DNA from: Trematomus loennbergii
Taxonomy: Eukaryota > Chordata > Actinopteri > Perciformes > Nototheniidae
Direction: 5' to 3'
Assembly: GCA_012861695.1 (NCBI GenBank)
Contig: JAAOOA010000086.1
Coordinates: 3,803,293-3,867,292, forward strand
DNA: 64,000 nucleotides
Below, piece by piece: positions 1 to 14,200 of this stretch; the stretch's first letter is position 1; each line of letters opens with the position of its first letter. The position numbers were made by a program, and so were the translations under genes. The notes beneath the pieces were generated by a model. It did no database searches. It had not been told where the DNA came from and saw only the letters and a program-made list of their open reading frames with translations.

Positions 1-63
1 TCCACGCCGGAGTAAAAGCATTCGCTTGTGGCAAAACTCTTCAGCCTTTTCACTTCCACTTAC

Positions 64-103
64 CTGTTTTGGTTGCGCAATTTCCCTGAGTCGTAATCTC
101 TGA
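64..103 (-). CDS. col14a1: col14a1 coding exon 5 (linker)
   Basis: This is a 40-nt exon between CTGACCTTTTCAG and AACAG|GTAAGT. With phase 1 entry it reads VRDYDSGKLRNQN and ends in phase 2. It resembles the KVVDRGNG linker of COL14A1. Small linker exons are usual here. The rest of the gene is beyond the left edge. Confidence 0.6.
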
Positions 104-2055
104 CTGAAAAGGTCAGGGTATTAAAAATGATTAGTTCAGGGTTCAAAAGCAATCGCTTTAAAACGTTTTCTTCACAAAAAGAGAACTGAATAGTCAGTGT
201 GCAGTTTCTCCAAATTGTAAAAAAACGTGTTCTTGGTTCTTTCCGTTCTTTCCATTGTGCAGTTGATCTTGCAGAATGACAGCTGTATACCTGACATGGC
301 ATTTAAAAGAGTCTTCTTTTAGACAAATCTTCTTGTGCTCTTCTTACACAGAGGAGGACGACCAGGGACTCACAAAAGACTGACGCGCCAGTCCTTTCTG
401 TTTTCCTTGAGGAACTTACCTTCTGAGATCTCGTTGTTTTCCTCTCTGGTAACGCTGTCTTGTCTTTTCTGAGATTGAACCATCGCAACGCCTGATTGCT
501 GAGCTGGAGAAGACATAATGCAAAAATCTATATTAATTATTGTCGGAAGAGAGAAGAAATACAAAGATACAAAGATTTCAATCAATGAATCAACCAATGA
601 AACACAATTCACAAAAGAATAGAACAAACTAAATGAATGCATTTTAGTATAAGTGTTAAGATAAGGAAATACTTTTAAAATCCCAAGAATAGAACGGGCC
701 AGATTAAACACCATGACAAATCAGAAAATATGCATTTAGGCTTTTATGTTAGATCTCAGCCAAGTGGCAGAGACTCAAAAAGCAACATCAAAACCTCACT
801 AACTTTGATCAATTGGGCACAGTGTGATTCAAGTGAAGGTAATGATGAGCCTGAGGATTGATTTATTTCATCATTTAATGAGAGGATAAACCCCTTGAGA
901 TTCACCATCTTGTTATCAAGTGGGTCATGTACGTAACAAAAATGATAATAAATTAATCAACACAACAAAAACATTAACAACAGAATACACATTAGGGCTC
1001 TCTCTATATAATAAAATGAAATAAAAATACTTATACTATAAAAATTGAAAAAAGAAATTCCCCAGATGTTTGAAATTGTGAAGATCGTGGTGTTATTTTG
1101 TGCGCAATTGTTGGTCATATTTTGTTATCCTGCCTGTTTTATACTGAATCAGCTCCTGATTTCCTCACCCTTGTGATATAAATATGCATGCTAAGGTAAA
1201 TGATGTTGCACCTTTACAAATGAGTGTGTTAATTAGCAGATATTAAATAACAAAACTAGTCTATTGTCATAAACAACTTTAAGATATCTTCTTGAATAAG
1301 TAAATGAATGTTCCTTGAGCTCATGAACTTCATCTTCACCTTTCACAATGTTGTCAAATGTGTTCCCTGCTCTCATGTGCATCTCAACAGAGATGAGAAT
1401 GGAGCTAACTTCTTAGCTATTTATTTGATCACCCCCTAAATGTATTTAATTCTTCTTTACAACTTGCCCACCAGATAGTGAGATCCTAGATGTACATTTA
1501 ACTTGCCTTACAAAATGGTGCCATCTTTATCAGATTCATAATAAACAGGTTCTTGAGAAAAGTCATTTATCTGGGTGAAATTATTCTAGGATCTCAGTGA
1601 TTCAAAACTCAAGAAGTTGGCATCTCATTATCTTTTTTGGCCTAACTGCCAACTTTAATATTTATTTGTAATAATCAGTCAATCACAGTTAAATCCAACC
1701 TCTTTGATCAGCCATTCAGTCAGCTTGACTGACAAAATGTGGTTCCAATCCAATAATGCCACAAAAGAAAAACAGCAGCAATGATTTTCACTTGTTTAAC
1801 CCTCCTGTTGTCTTCGGGTCAAATCTGACCGATTTACTACTTTCATCAATCATAACTGTTTTGTTTTACATTCGATTGCATTAAGGCTTTATGATATCCT
1901 TCACAGTAGACATTTGAACATATCAATGGCTGATCACCACTTTCATTGAATTTTGGATGATTTAGTCAACTTTGTAACACCCATGGTGTTCCCGGTCAAA
2001 CATGACCGCCATAAAGAAAAGGAATTAGTAACCATCCGGATCAGATCAGATCAGA

Positions 2056-2106
<51 letters not shown>

Positions 2107-2115
2107 ACACACACC

Positions 2116-2150
<35 letters not shown>

Positions 2151-2151
2151 C

Positions 2152-2245
<94 letters not shown>

Positions 2246-5200
2246 CACACACACCACACACACACACACACACAAGATGTGTTTAAATGTGATGTGCTGT
2301 TTTATGCATTGGTCCAAAGTTAGGCCTATTACTATCAAATCAACTTGTTCTTAACATGTTTGAATGTTGAGGTGCACCGTGATAGATGTAGACCTAACAC
2401 ATTATACATACTTTATATCTCACGCTTTACTATTGTAAAATATGTTCATATAGTCATACTTCTATGGATTAATGTGGATTAATACGAGGGGAGAGGAGGG
2501 GGGGTCATATCTCAATGCTGTTCATATGTATAAAGCCCGCAAAAAACAATGCTATAAGAACTTAAGGGGCAGATATCTAAATGTGGTAATTGTAGTCCAT
2601 CTGCGGTAATTGTAGTCCCCCAACAGCAGACGCACATCATAACATCTGCTGGCTCATCATTGATACGTCCCCCAGTGTCAGTGCAGTCTCTTTTCCTAAG
2701 TCCTGATTAATTCTCCTATCGTCTTTCCATAGGCATTTGGAATTTGTCACTGAGGTTGAGCAATAGCGTCAAGGAAAATACGATAGGACCTGATTTTTTT
2801 GATAATTCAACCGCAACCTCTATCCCATGGTACCTTTTGTTTGTCTCTCTTGGTCACATACCAATCAGTGATGTCACAGCAGGTATTCTGCCAATCATAG
2901 CTGATGGAAAACACCTGCTGTGACATCATTGATTGGAGCCAGACTGCAGCCTGCTGTCACATAGATCCAATCACAATCCATCCACTTCACTTTCAAACTC
3001 TGCGACATAATACACTCTGTATGTAGTCTCACTCTCAGCTGAATGAGGCTCCCTCATTAAAGCGGCCCTATTCTGCTCATTTTCCGGTTCATATTAGTAT
3101 TTGTTCTCCTGGGACATGTCTCCGTGCTGCAGCACCTCTTTTCACCCTCTGTCTGAAACCAGAGCCCAGTCTGCTCTGATTGGTTAGCTGGCCGGCTCTG
3201 TTGTGATTGGTCAACCGCTAAGAGATGTCTGGCTGCCCCTTAGCCTATCACATACAATGTGGTGCAGCGATAGCCAATAGAAGGGCAAGTGTTACATAGT
3301 GATGTCAGTACTTTATGGAAGTAAACAAAGGAATCCATTGGAGGTGTTTCAGGCAGGGGATTTGACCCTCTGCAGACCATTTACATGCACACAAACCTAT
3401 ATAACACACTACAGGAAAGGGAAACCCCCAAAAGCATTATAGGGCACTCTTTAAACAATGATAATGATATGATGCTACTTGTGTGAGCCTCCAGTCTGAA
3501 AGCAAACTGATGTGATTCAGAAAAAGGCTCTTACCTTCATGTTTGGCCTGAAGGTTTACTCTGCTGTCCTCCACTCAGAGCAATTATCTTAAAGTTGTAT
3601 TCTTTGGAGGGGTCATAGTCCTCAATGACCAGCTTTGCTTCCTGCTTCAATACCTCAATGTCCTTCTGCTCTCCACCTATTAAGGGAAAGAGAGCAAAAC
3701 CACTCAGCAGTGGAAGTCTGATGATTAGAGGGAAGAAACATTTCCTGATTTGAACTCTGATCACGAAAAGGCATCATTTTTAAGATACTAAGGCCTTTCC
3801 ATAACTCCTTATGAAAGGCAGTAGTATCTTGTGGCTGTGTGTGTGTGTTGCATTTTGGCCAATGAGTTCCACCTATTTTGCTCCGACAGGAGAAATGAGT
3901 CAGAATGCTGAATTATCTCTGCTTTATTTGTATTGCTGGACAAAAAAATTAGCTTTTTTCTCTTTAGAAGAAATGCAGTACATAATACAAAAGATGCTGC
4001 TTTAATGTCTTTGTAAACACACAAACAGCTTGAAATATATTTTTAAAATGTATTCAACCCCTCCTTGTCTTTTTTTCTATGTACTTTCTCCTTGAAATTA
4101 AATAGCTGTTTCAGGCTAATTGACATTGTCTAGCGTCCTTTAAATGCGAAACACTCTTTGCAGGGATCAAGAGCTTCAGTAATATCCGTGACATTATACA
4201 TACATTTAAAAATAGTGCTGGCAACACCTGTTTTAGCATCATAAAGCTCTACAGAATACAAAAACATCACTTGCAACAGCAACACTTTGTATTCCTAGAG
4301 GAGCAATTCAATCTGCAAACTGCACTTGTTTGCCTTCTATTGGAGGAGTAAGCCTTTGGAAATATCAATCCATATAGTGAATTGTTGACTTTTGGGATGA
4401 AGCATTTTGAACACCTGACCTGCACTTAAACTCTGCTGGCCTGACACAGCAACGCATGGAGACAGACAGACTATAAAGGTGATGGACAACAGAGTGGAAC
4501 GAAGGATGAGAGCAGGAGGTGAAGACAGATAACAAGACATTAACCTTAGGATTAACACTAAAACAAAATGGTGTAAATAGGTAAAAGGTTTTCAGCCAAA
4601 TGTAGCTTAGAATCAGCATTTGTTGTTTATAATCGTTAACTATGCAGAACTCAGGAAGTCATTTTCTTGGTTATCCAGCACATTCATAAATAACTTTATT
4701 CTCTAAAGATGATGAGCGTCGCCTAAATCTGGTTGTGCCAAATCAAATGTATCTGCATATAGAGAAACATGAGACCCCAGAGTTATGCATTTCTTGAAGC
4801 ACATGACAGTTTGACTTCTGACTCACGCTGATGACATCTTCAGGTGCATGAATGACCATCTGCTGTACATGATTAAACTCTAACGAACAACCAAAAGGCT
4901 CTTGCTAATTGCTTTGATAACTCTGGTCTGTGAAATGTTATTTAGAACGTAATGATTTATTTTACACAGCGGGTCAGTGGCTTAAAATGGTCATATCAGG
5001 TAGCACGAGCAGCTCGCCTCTTATTCAACCGTTCACATGTAATGGGTCGCGGATCAAGACGCCAAACCTGCTCATTACTTACTAAACACAAAAGACAACC
5101 ATGTACTACACTACAAAGCATATTTTGAGGTAAGTGACTTTAAAGGGATAGTTTTTATCTTTTGAAGTGGGGTTGTATGAGGCACTTATCCATAGCAGGT

Positions 5201-8200
5201 AAGTGAACTTGCTTAGATGACAGTCTGCACGCTCCCAGTTTTGAGAATCAAACAAAAGCACATGGACAGAAGCAAAGCAATGTACTGCTAAGGACAGGGC
5301 AGCAGCAACATTTAATACATTTCAAGTTTAAGTGTAAACTACATCTTAAGCATTTTCAGCACTTTTCATTGCCGTCAGAAAGCTGTCATTTTACCTCATC
5401 ATGGGATCTGTATTGTCACTAACTCCCATCAACAACACACACTTGCAAATGTTTTTCTAATTGAACCTTCATCACATACACATTAGCAATACAAATGTGT
5501 TAAGACAGTCCCCACATGTTGGGGACCGTACAGCTCAGTCTGTGGCTGTTGCAGTTGATTTTGAGAGGTTGTTCTACCTGCTCTGTGTCACTGATTACTG
5601 TTGAACTCTTTGTGCTGATTGTATGTTGAAGTTCATTTTACAAGGGAGTTGTTGAACTAGCACTGCCTCTACCGGTTATTATAGTTTATGTTATTGTGAC
5701 ACTTTGGTTAGATGCAAGCTTAAATTATTGGCTTTTGTCCATCCATCCATCCATCCATCCAGCAGTTCCAGGAGAGGGCCCCAATCTTCCCTTGTCCCGA
5801 GCCATCAACCAGCTCTGCCTGGGGGGTTCTGAAGTGCTCCCTGGCCAGCGTGAAGATAGAATTCCTCCACCTAGTCCTTGGTGCCCCTCTTACTCTCCTC
5901 CCAGCTTAACATGCATGGAAAAACTCCCTTAAGTGGCGGCCACGTGGCATCCTTACTAGGTGGCCTAATCACATCAACTGGCTCCTTTCTACGAAAAGGA
6001 AATGGCTGCCCCCATCCACAGTACCACTTGGCTTTGCTCCTGTCAGTCTTTTCTAAACTGCATTCTACTGTAGTTAAAACACTGACTATGGATGAGTACA
6101 TTATTTTGTATATAACCCTTAAAGACAGGTAGATAAAACCTCGTTTAGATGGGTATCATTCCTATAGAGACCTTGTCAACGTGCCGTTGGTCCTTGGGCA
6201 AGACACTTCACCCTAAATTACTCCTGTGGGTATTGTCGACATTATTCAATGTATAATATGTCTAATATATGTAATATGTAATGTAAAGCGCTTACATAAA
6301 TAACATGAATTATTATTATTAAAGTAACAGACAGAACTAAATTCAAAACATTTGAATTACCCCTTTAAATAATGGATAATACTTGATATTTAGGTTATTT
6401 AAAACATGTGAGCAAGTTGGGACTCAATGTATTGTGCAACCCTTCAGCAAAGACAATTACTGCCATTAATAACCTTTAGTTATTGAACTGTCTCTCAAAC
6501 CTCCATACCAAACGATCATTTTACACTTGAACTACACATATCTACTGTACACCTCTCTGAGTTCTCAAATAACTTCAAACTATTTACAAAATATGTGAAA
6601 ATGTCCTCAGTTATATTTGAAAGTAACACAAAGAAAAGAAACATTTGGAAGCCCTCTGGCATCACAAACTGAGGAGAGGAAAGATTGACTTTAACGCCTG
6701 AGGTTAAAGATCATTACTGCAGCAGAAACAGAGGGGAAATATTAAAAACGTCTAAGACTATGAATAAACCGCAATAAGTTTAAATTAAAAATCACATACA
6801 TCAATCAAATTAAGTATATGGTTTTCTAATCCTGCCAAATGTGCTTTGCTGTAATAGCAGCAGTCAGCAGTTTACAGATTGACTCAGAAGCGTAGGTTTC
6901 CATTTCCTGGCATTTCAGAGAGTCCATCGTGTCTACAGATATTGAATTAAAAGTCCAAGATCATCAGAGAAAAACACTCAGATTAGTTTAAGAGTGTGTG
7001 ATGAAAGAAAAGTGCTTATTTCGTCTTCGGGATTTTTGTATGTGATGAAATTGAATTGGTCATTTTGCCTCCTGCTCAGTTATTTGACTTCTGCTGCTGC
7101 TGCAGAACACATGTCTCGGTTTGGATCAATACATCTTACAGAGATTGAAGCCAATTTATTTATTTAAAAAAAATCAAAGATCTACTTTCTACTATCTGCT
7201 CCTAGAAAATACTTTTCAGCAAAGAAACACCCTATTTATATTCAAACAGATAAATCCCTATCTGTCCATACCACATTTTGGTTCCTTAAACTCTTGAATG
7301 GTAAAAAAAAATGTTTTTTAATTAAATAGTTTTGTTCACTTCAAAATCAGGCACTTACATTTTTTTTGTCTTTCAGAATTTGCTTAAGCTATGACAGAGT
7401 TTGAGTCATGTCTTCTCCTTAACCTGGAAAAGACAAGCTCGATGAAACTAACACACTGAAAAAACTGAACCGTTGACTTTTATTAAATGAACAACGGTTG
7501 AAGCAAGTTGAACCTAATCATTTTTATTTAAACCTAATATTATTTCTGACAACTAATGTGAAAGTTATTTGAAATCTGTTGACATAATACATTTAATTAA
7601 AGTCAACATTTCAGTTTTTTGCAGTGCAGCTCCTCGCAGTTTAAGAAAACTAACGACCGCTCCTTCACTGCTTTTCCACATTCATCACACTCGTGCTGAT
7701 ACCAGAAGCCTACAGGCTACAGATGATGGACCCCGTCATTCAGCTCGCCACTCGGCACAGAGCCATCCCCGCACTTCCAGTTATTCCTTCACATTTTCTC
7801 GATTCTTCAAAACTAAGCAGTACCCAAAGGCAACATGTTGCAACGCGAGCTGCGTGGGCATGTCTCAGAAAAGAGGCCATCATGCTTTGGTGAAAATGTC
7901 AGGCCAATTTGGATATGGAAGAATATGAAAAAGGCAGTTAAGCTTTCAAGTAGATGTGAGACTTCAGTGCTCGTTACTGTAAACGGAAAAGCATTGACAT
8001 CATGTGGCAATGGAGAAAGGCTCCCCGATGGTTGAAGGGAACTCCCTAGGTTTATATGATACAAAATGTATGCATCAAAAGCAAAAAACCTTTAACTCAG
8101 GGGCCATTAAAGATGATTTTGCTCTTTGATAAAAGCTGAAGATGACCAGGTTTTGTATGGTTTTGTCTGTCTCCCCATGCTTTACCTTTCATTACCTATA

Positions 8201-11200
8201 CCAAACATCCGTCTTTTCATTACCTCTTCTCCATGTGTTTCCAGCTTCATCCTTAATCCAACCCTCTATAGTATCCCCCTCTTTTATATTCCTGTGTCAT
8301 TCCCTCCATACATTCCACTCTCCCTGCATCTTATCTGACATGTTCTCCATTACTGTGATCAGAGGGCCAAGGCATAACGCCAGCTACAGGTTTACCTGGC
8401 CGTTGGCTGAAAGCAGCTTCTGTGGCAGAGGTTGACTTCACGTTCAAACTTCAGGCCACAATAGATAGGTGCATCAAACAGTTTAGTTGTTTTAATAATC
8501 AAAGCCCGCATCTCTGGAAACAGTCTCAGGATAAAAAAAAAAGGTGGTACTGGTTCTTTTACAAAGATGCACAATAACATTGTTTTTAAATATATATAAT
8601 ATTTCTTCATCGGGAAATACTAAACATAGACAACCCCATGATTTAAACTAGATGTGGATCACAAAATTGTTTTGTGAAAAAGGGAATATAGACTGCATTT
8701 ACACAGCACTTGTCCACTCTTTTACCCTTCAGAGTGCTTTGACATATACAACAAATACATTCGGGCACATCACCATTATGAATGTAAAGGCTGGAGATGA
8801 AACTACCAACCTTCCAGTTAGAGAACCACCATGTACATTATGAACCACAGCCCAATTGTCTTTGTAGGATGTAGCCTATTATATTAATTAAATGTATTAG
8901 CTACTTCACTATAATCAGATGATCTTTCTTTCAGGTGGTTTAGTATTGAAATGCACTACATTGAGTGATTTGAAATTGATATGTATGCCCGTGTGTTTAG
9001 GCGCTAAAAGTTGTAATGTGATATCAACATGGAAGCCACCAAGAAGATGTGTTGTAGTTAATTGCGGAGAGTTTTGGAACACTATGATGATCTGGTTGTT
9101 TAACTACATATTACCCCAGTGGGATGCAATGAAATGATCCCACATTTATTTAAGTTTTTAATGAAATATGTTATTTCATATTTAATTGACTGTTAAAGGT
9201 CCCATGTCATGGCCATTTCTACTGATCATAATTCCATTGTTGAGGTCTACTAAAATAGATTTATATTGTGCAATGTTCCAAACTCACATTGGTTTCTCAT
9301 ACAGCATCTCTGTATAGTATGTGTATTCACTCTCTGTCCTAAACGGCTTGTTGGAACTCCTGACCCCCCCTATGAGCCCTCTCCTGATTGGTCAGCTCGC
9401 CCACTCTGTTCTGATGAGTCCACCACCGTTACAGCGGAACATCAGTGATTATGTGTTACAATGGCGTTTGTTAGCAACCAGAAAATGACACCAGTAAGGA
9501 CAAACAGATGAGAATGCTGCGTGGGGTCTGGGTGCCGTGTGCCGCGCTGCTGCGAGGAGCGGACAGTGGGTTAGGGTTCATTTCCTGCTTGTTGCGTGGG
9601 GTCTGCGAGACAGCGAGACATCGCGAATGGACGATGAATAAACTGTGCCTCCACAAACCCATAGAGGGCCCCTCCTGGGCCTCACACCTTACTTTGGGAA
9701 GTCCTTAACAAAATGAATGCTTAAAGCTGTCAGTCATTTCAGTTACAAGACGAGAGGACATGTTTTGCAGCAGTTCATGCAGCTGCACTATTCCCAAAAT
9801 GGTCTTTGCAGGAAAGAAAGGAAAGTAATAAAGGTAGGAAAACATCATGATTAAAAAAAGAAACTTGTGATGGTATAGATCTGAATACACCCATTCAGAT
9901 CTATACATATCAAGCTGATACTGCATTATAGCAAAGAACACTGACAATTCAATTTTTCTACAGCATTTCATATCTGTGCATCTCCACTGACTGAAATAAA
10001 AACATGGGCATACTATACCTATAACAGCAAACCCTTTCTCTAAATTGAGCTTGCACAAACACACGCTGTCTGTATCATTTGTGTTGTATCTCCTTGGTAA
10101 CTTCTTTTCGCATCCATTTTTAACTTCTGTATGCAAATGAGCAATAACTCAAATGAACCTGGATCATGATGAAGTGTTGCTGTACCATGTTCTTGTCAGT
10201 GTTGTGAAGTGAAACTGATTGCAGTTCTAAATTAGACTGTACAAGCTTTGAAATCCAGTGATTTACAAATACAAATAAAACAATAGGTACATGAATCAGT
10301 GTCTGTCTCACGGCCAACAGAAAATGTTCATGTTTAACAGTTGTTTGAAGAACAAACTGTGCCAACACTAAACATATATACAGTACCAACAGCATCCTTC
10401 TGTTGGGCTTCATTTCTTTCTTTTTTGAGTATATAACAATTCAGTCATATAAAGTAACATTTATACCTGGTTGTTTAGTGACCAAGACATCATGTTTAAG
10501 GACTAAGACTGTGAAGGTTCACCTAACCTATATGCTGGAGGTTAAATATTACATTATAAAGTAACATGAGTGAAAAAGTCATGAAGAAAAGAGACCAGGT
10601 TGTTTATTTCCAAAACAGGATCCAGTAACAGCTCCCCTGATGATGTGCTTAACCAATCACACTATCATTACAATACAATACAAATTGCAGGCTTATGGCT
10701 TTACATCATATCCATAAACCGTAAAAACATCTGCACTGCATCTGTTTTTCACTTGCTGCCATTCAATTAGAGTAATACCCTGTGTGATTATCACTTTATA
10801 ACTATGATTACAGTCAATCTCTATCGCACAGAATATATATCTGTTAGAGCAATAAAATGAACATAATGTCCATGTTGTGAAAGTGCAGACAGAGAGAACA
10901 GACTCATTGTGCCTCAGTGAGGTGATGTACTGTTGACGAGACTGACAGTGATGGTGCAAGCCCACAAGGAATTGTAGTTGTTCACACTCGGTTACCAGTA
11001 TATTATGTACAGTATACCTGGCTAACACAGATGCAGGCCACCCCTTTAAAGAATACTACGTTCATGAAGGTTATACTGTCTTATATTTATTTCAACTTTA
11101 TGGTCATTTTAGAAGGATTTGGCTTGGGAACGAAGATGTTGCGGGTTCTATTCTCGCATTTGACCAAATTGCACTGGTACTTTAAGATGTGCCTGCTCAT

Positions 11201-14200
11201 CTCCTGAGGCACCTGAACGCCACACTGTTCCCCTGCACTGTGTATACAATAGCTTCCCACTGCTCCTTATACTAGGAAGGGTTCAACGCAGGGATCAAAT
11301 GTAGTTGCTTAAACTAAAGATGATTCTTACAGGGTTTCCCCTACCATTGCAAACCTTTTGACATAAGATACTGAATATTTGATCTATTATTTATGTTTGC
11401 TTGTTTCCGTTAAGCGTGAGAGTTTTTACTTAGTGCTGCTGTCAATTACTATCGCTGTGAGTAAGGCTAGCTATCCTCTTTTTACAGTGTAAAATGCCAT
11501 AGGCTGAAGGTCTGATAAGTGACTAGCGCTAAGTACCCTTGCTAGGAACTGTTTGTATTTAGAGAGATTGGCTTAGTATTAAAGTATGATATCCCTCCCA
11601 AAGAAGCTAGCCAAGGGGAAACAGTCATATTTAACCGTAACCCAATAACGTTGATTTGAGTGTGTTAAAATCCAATGTCAGAAGGGTATACTTTGAGAAT
11701 ACTTGAAGAAAAGTATTATTCTACTCATCCACTTGTAACCCCGCTCTAAATGACAATTTAAATTAATCCAATCACTTACAAAATAACTTGTATTCCCATC
11801 AACACTAGACTGAAGTATTTTCTCGAACTTGTTGAATCAATAAATCCCAAGGTGTGTGCTGCAGGTTTCTACAGGGAGCTCCTGAACAGCTCGGGATCAG
11901 TTCCATCCAATCCTGTGTAGTTACGTGTCTCTTTCTCTACAGAGTGAATTATGACGCAGCATGCAGGTGAAAGACACATAAAAAAGGTCGATTTCTTGTC
12001 CCTTGGGGCGAGAGGTTCAACAACTGTGCTCCTTTGTGCATAACTAGAATGTTTGTCCCATAAGAAAAAGATAAACGCCACATGGTCAATATGGTTTGTG
12101 AATGGAAAGAAATTAGATTTACCTTAATTCTGTTTGTCATTTTACAAATAAACCCGAGTAGTGTCATCTGGGTGCAAGTTTGAACTCCAAATAGTGATGG
12201 AGCATCTTCTTAAGGAAGCATTATCCTGTGGCAATCACTACTGAGAAGCCCTTGAGCGAAGGCACTATAAACCAATCCATCACAGAGTTTGCGCTGCTCA
12301 GCTTCCAGGTGTGAGTGTGGGGAACTGTGTGAACACCAGGCACGACTGGACAGCACTGCTCGTCAGGTTTCCATGACCAAATGAAGTTTAAACGAGACGG
12401 TTTCTGCAGAAAGATAAGGCTGGAAAGGAGTACTTTAGCCATTTTGGTTAAATATTCTGGTGTTCTGAGCTTTGCAGCTTGTTTATTGCGCTTTAATCAT
12501 TGATGAAGACTAAGTGTTTACATTGGCAGGGTTTGATGTCAACTGTCACTAAACACATTGGCATTGACAGTGGCCAAATTGGAAAAGGCTATTGAAGAAA
12601 GTCACTTTTGAAATTCGAGGAAATCTAATGAAATACATGTTTTTTTTGGGAGCACCACAAATACATGATAAAAAGTGTAACCCAACACCTACTAATGAAG
12701 AACCAGACATGCCACATCTGAATCCCTGTTATAAATCTCAACAAATCCTCACGCTGAGGTGGATCTGAGTCCAAAATTACAACAAAATATTTTCACAGTT
12801 TTATGTGAAAACAAAACTCCCACTGTTTTGAGGAGATTCATGCTAGAATTCCAGTGACGCAAACTTTTGAGATGCTGTGTCTCAATTTGGTTATTTCCTT
12901 TAGTACAATGCTTTGGGTGCACTGTGAACACAACACATGGCGTTTATTTTGCCTGGGTAGCTTTGTCTCAAAGCGTACACCGACCATCTCTGTGAGATAT
13001 CTAGCTAGCAACAATCTTTTTGGTACCAAATCAATACAGACTGCTCAATGAACCCTATAATATCACTGGTTGCTCCTTTTTGACCTCCGTATAGTAGTAA
13101 GTTACCAATATAGTATTTTGTATAGTTCAGTGTTTACCAAAAAGAACTGCAATCATGGCCGGTGACGTAGCCAAGATGGCGGTCAATTGAGTGCAAGAAG
13201 TGTCCAGCATTCAACAGAAAACCTCTTAACCTTTATGAGTGCACCATCTGCGTACTTATAGTGCACTACATGTTGTCAAACTTTGCATTGGGACACACTT
13301 AAAATAGCCCATTTAAGTACAGAAGTATGCAGTTTGAAACACATGAACAGACCCTATATTTTGTTAAGACTACTCTCCAGGTCAATGATGGACCTTACCT
13401 GGCTCTGTGGTGTAAATGGCCTTGTAGCTGTCAAACTGTCCTTTAGGCTCTTTCCACGACACATGCAGCTTGTGGGACTCTGGATTTTGGCACGAAATCT
13501 CCGTGGCGATGAAACTGTACAGAGAAAAAAACTCAAAATAAACAACTTTACACTTTAAGTGTCATTAAAAATACTGCAAATATTTGAATGATGTATGAAT
13601 TCATTAAAAATCCATGTCATGCACAGTCCATACCACAAACACTTTTCTCTCATTATTAGAAAAGCTACTGTTATCAGTGCGTATTAGTGGATTACATCCA
13701 TAACAATGGATGGGAGTTCAATTTTGTCAGTCAAGGGTTGATAGTAGAAAGATCATTTTAAAGAAACGGCTTTGGTTTATCATTTCCAAAAGATACAACT
13801 CAGATGTTCTGCTCCTCTGAACAGATGTTGTGTTTAAAAGTAAATGTCCATTCATCCTTTAGAGCATCACTGCTCATGAGGTTTCACAGATCTGCAGGTT
13901 TCACAGAATCCGCACTCCTTCTGTTTTACCTCACGCGCTCTCTCATCCGTTAAGCAAAAAACACAACTGTGACTGAGTTAAGTTAGATTGAACTCCCTCC
14001 AGAGTTATGGCAGCATAGAGGCAAGCGCTCCATCTGGATTTTTAAACTGTTAGAAAAGAAAAAGGGGAAAAAAAATAAGGATAAACTGGATCTCATCCAA
14101 GCGGGAGGATACACATCAGAGAGATTAGCTTGCACAGATGTCACATTAAAAAGCATAGTCCCATCCTCCTCCTCCTCATCTTCCTCATCTATTGACGAGC

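Larger units (their letters stand above)
504..3534 (-). other. col14a1 intron 3: repeats and one hairpin
   Basis: This 3-kb intron holds a partial TTAACCCTCCTG repeat (1796-2056), a long CA tract (2057-2274), a near-perfect inverted repeat (2861-2936) and a complete TTAA-flanked MITE (3057-3454). The remaining sequence is A+T-rich with no exon-like frame. Confidence 0.7.
3677..13398 (-). other. col14a1 intron 2: no further exon recognised
   Basis: A 9.7-kb intron. Recognisable pieces are a LINE-like fragment after a CCAT repeat (5739-6020), a degraded SINE (6160-6310), a degraded LINE/SINE tail (8690-8850) and a truncated MITE (9193-9632). A plus-strand open stretch at 7693-7893 (66 codons) has no recognisable homology. 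The rest shows nothing I can support. Confidence 0.6.

Noticed and set aside
2051..2354. Open frames of 71-133 codons of Thr-His or Cys-Val
   Set aside because: They are translations of the CA microsatellite; the same holds at 36829-37107 and 42998-43302.
7569..7928. A 119-codon plus-strand frame and an overlapping 66-codon frame in col14a1 intron 2
   Set aside because: No homology, no splice context that fits a gene, and two frames open at once; most likely chance.
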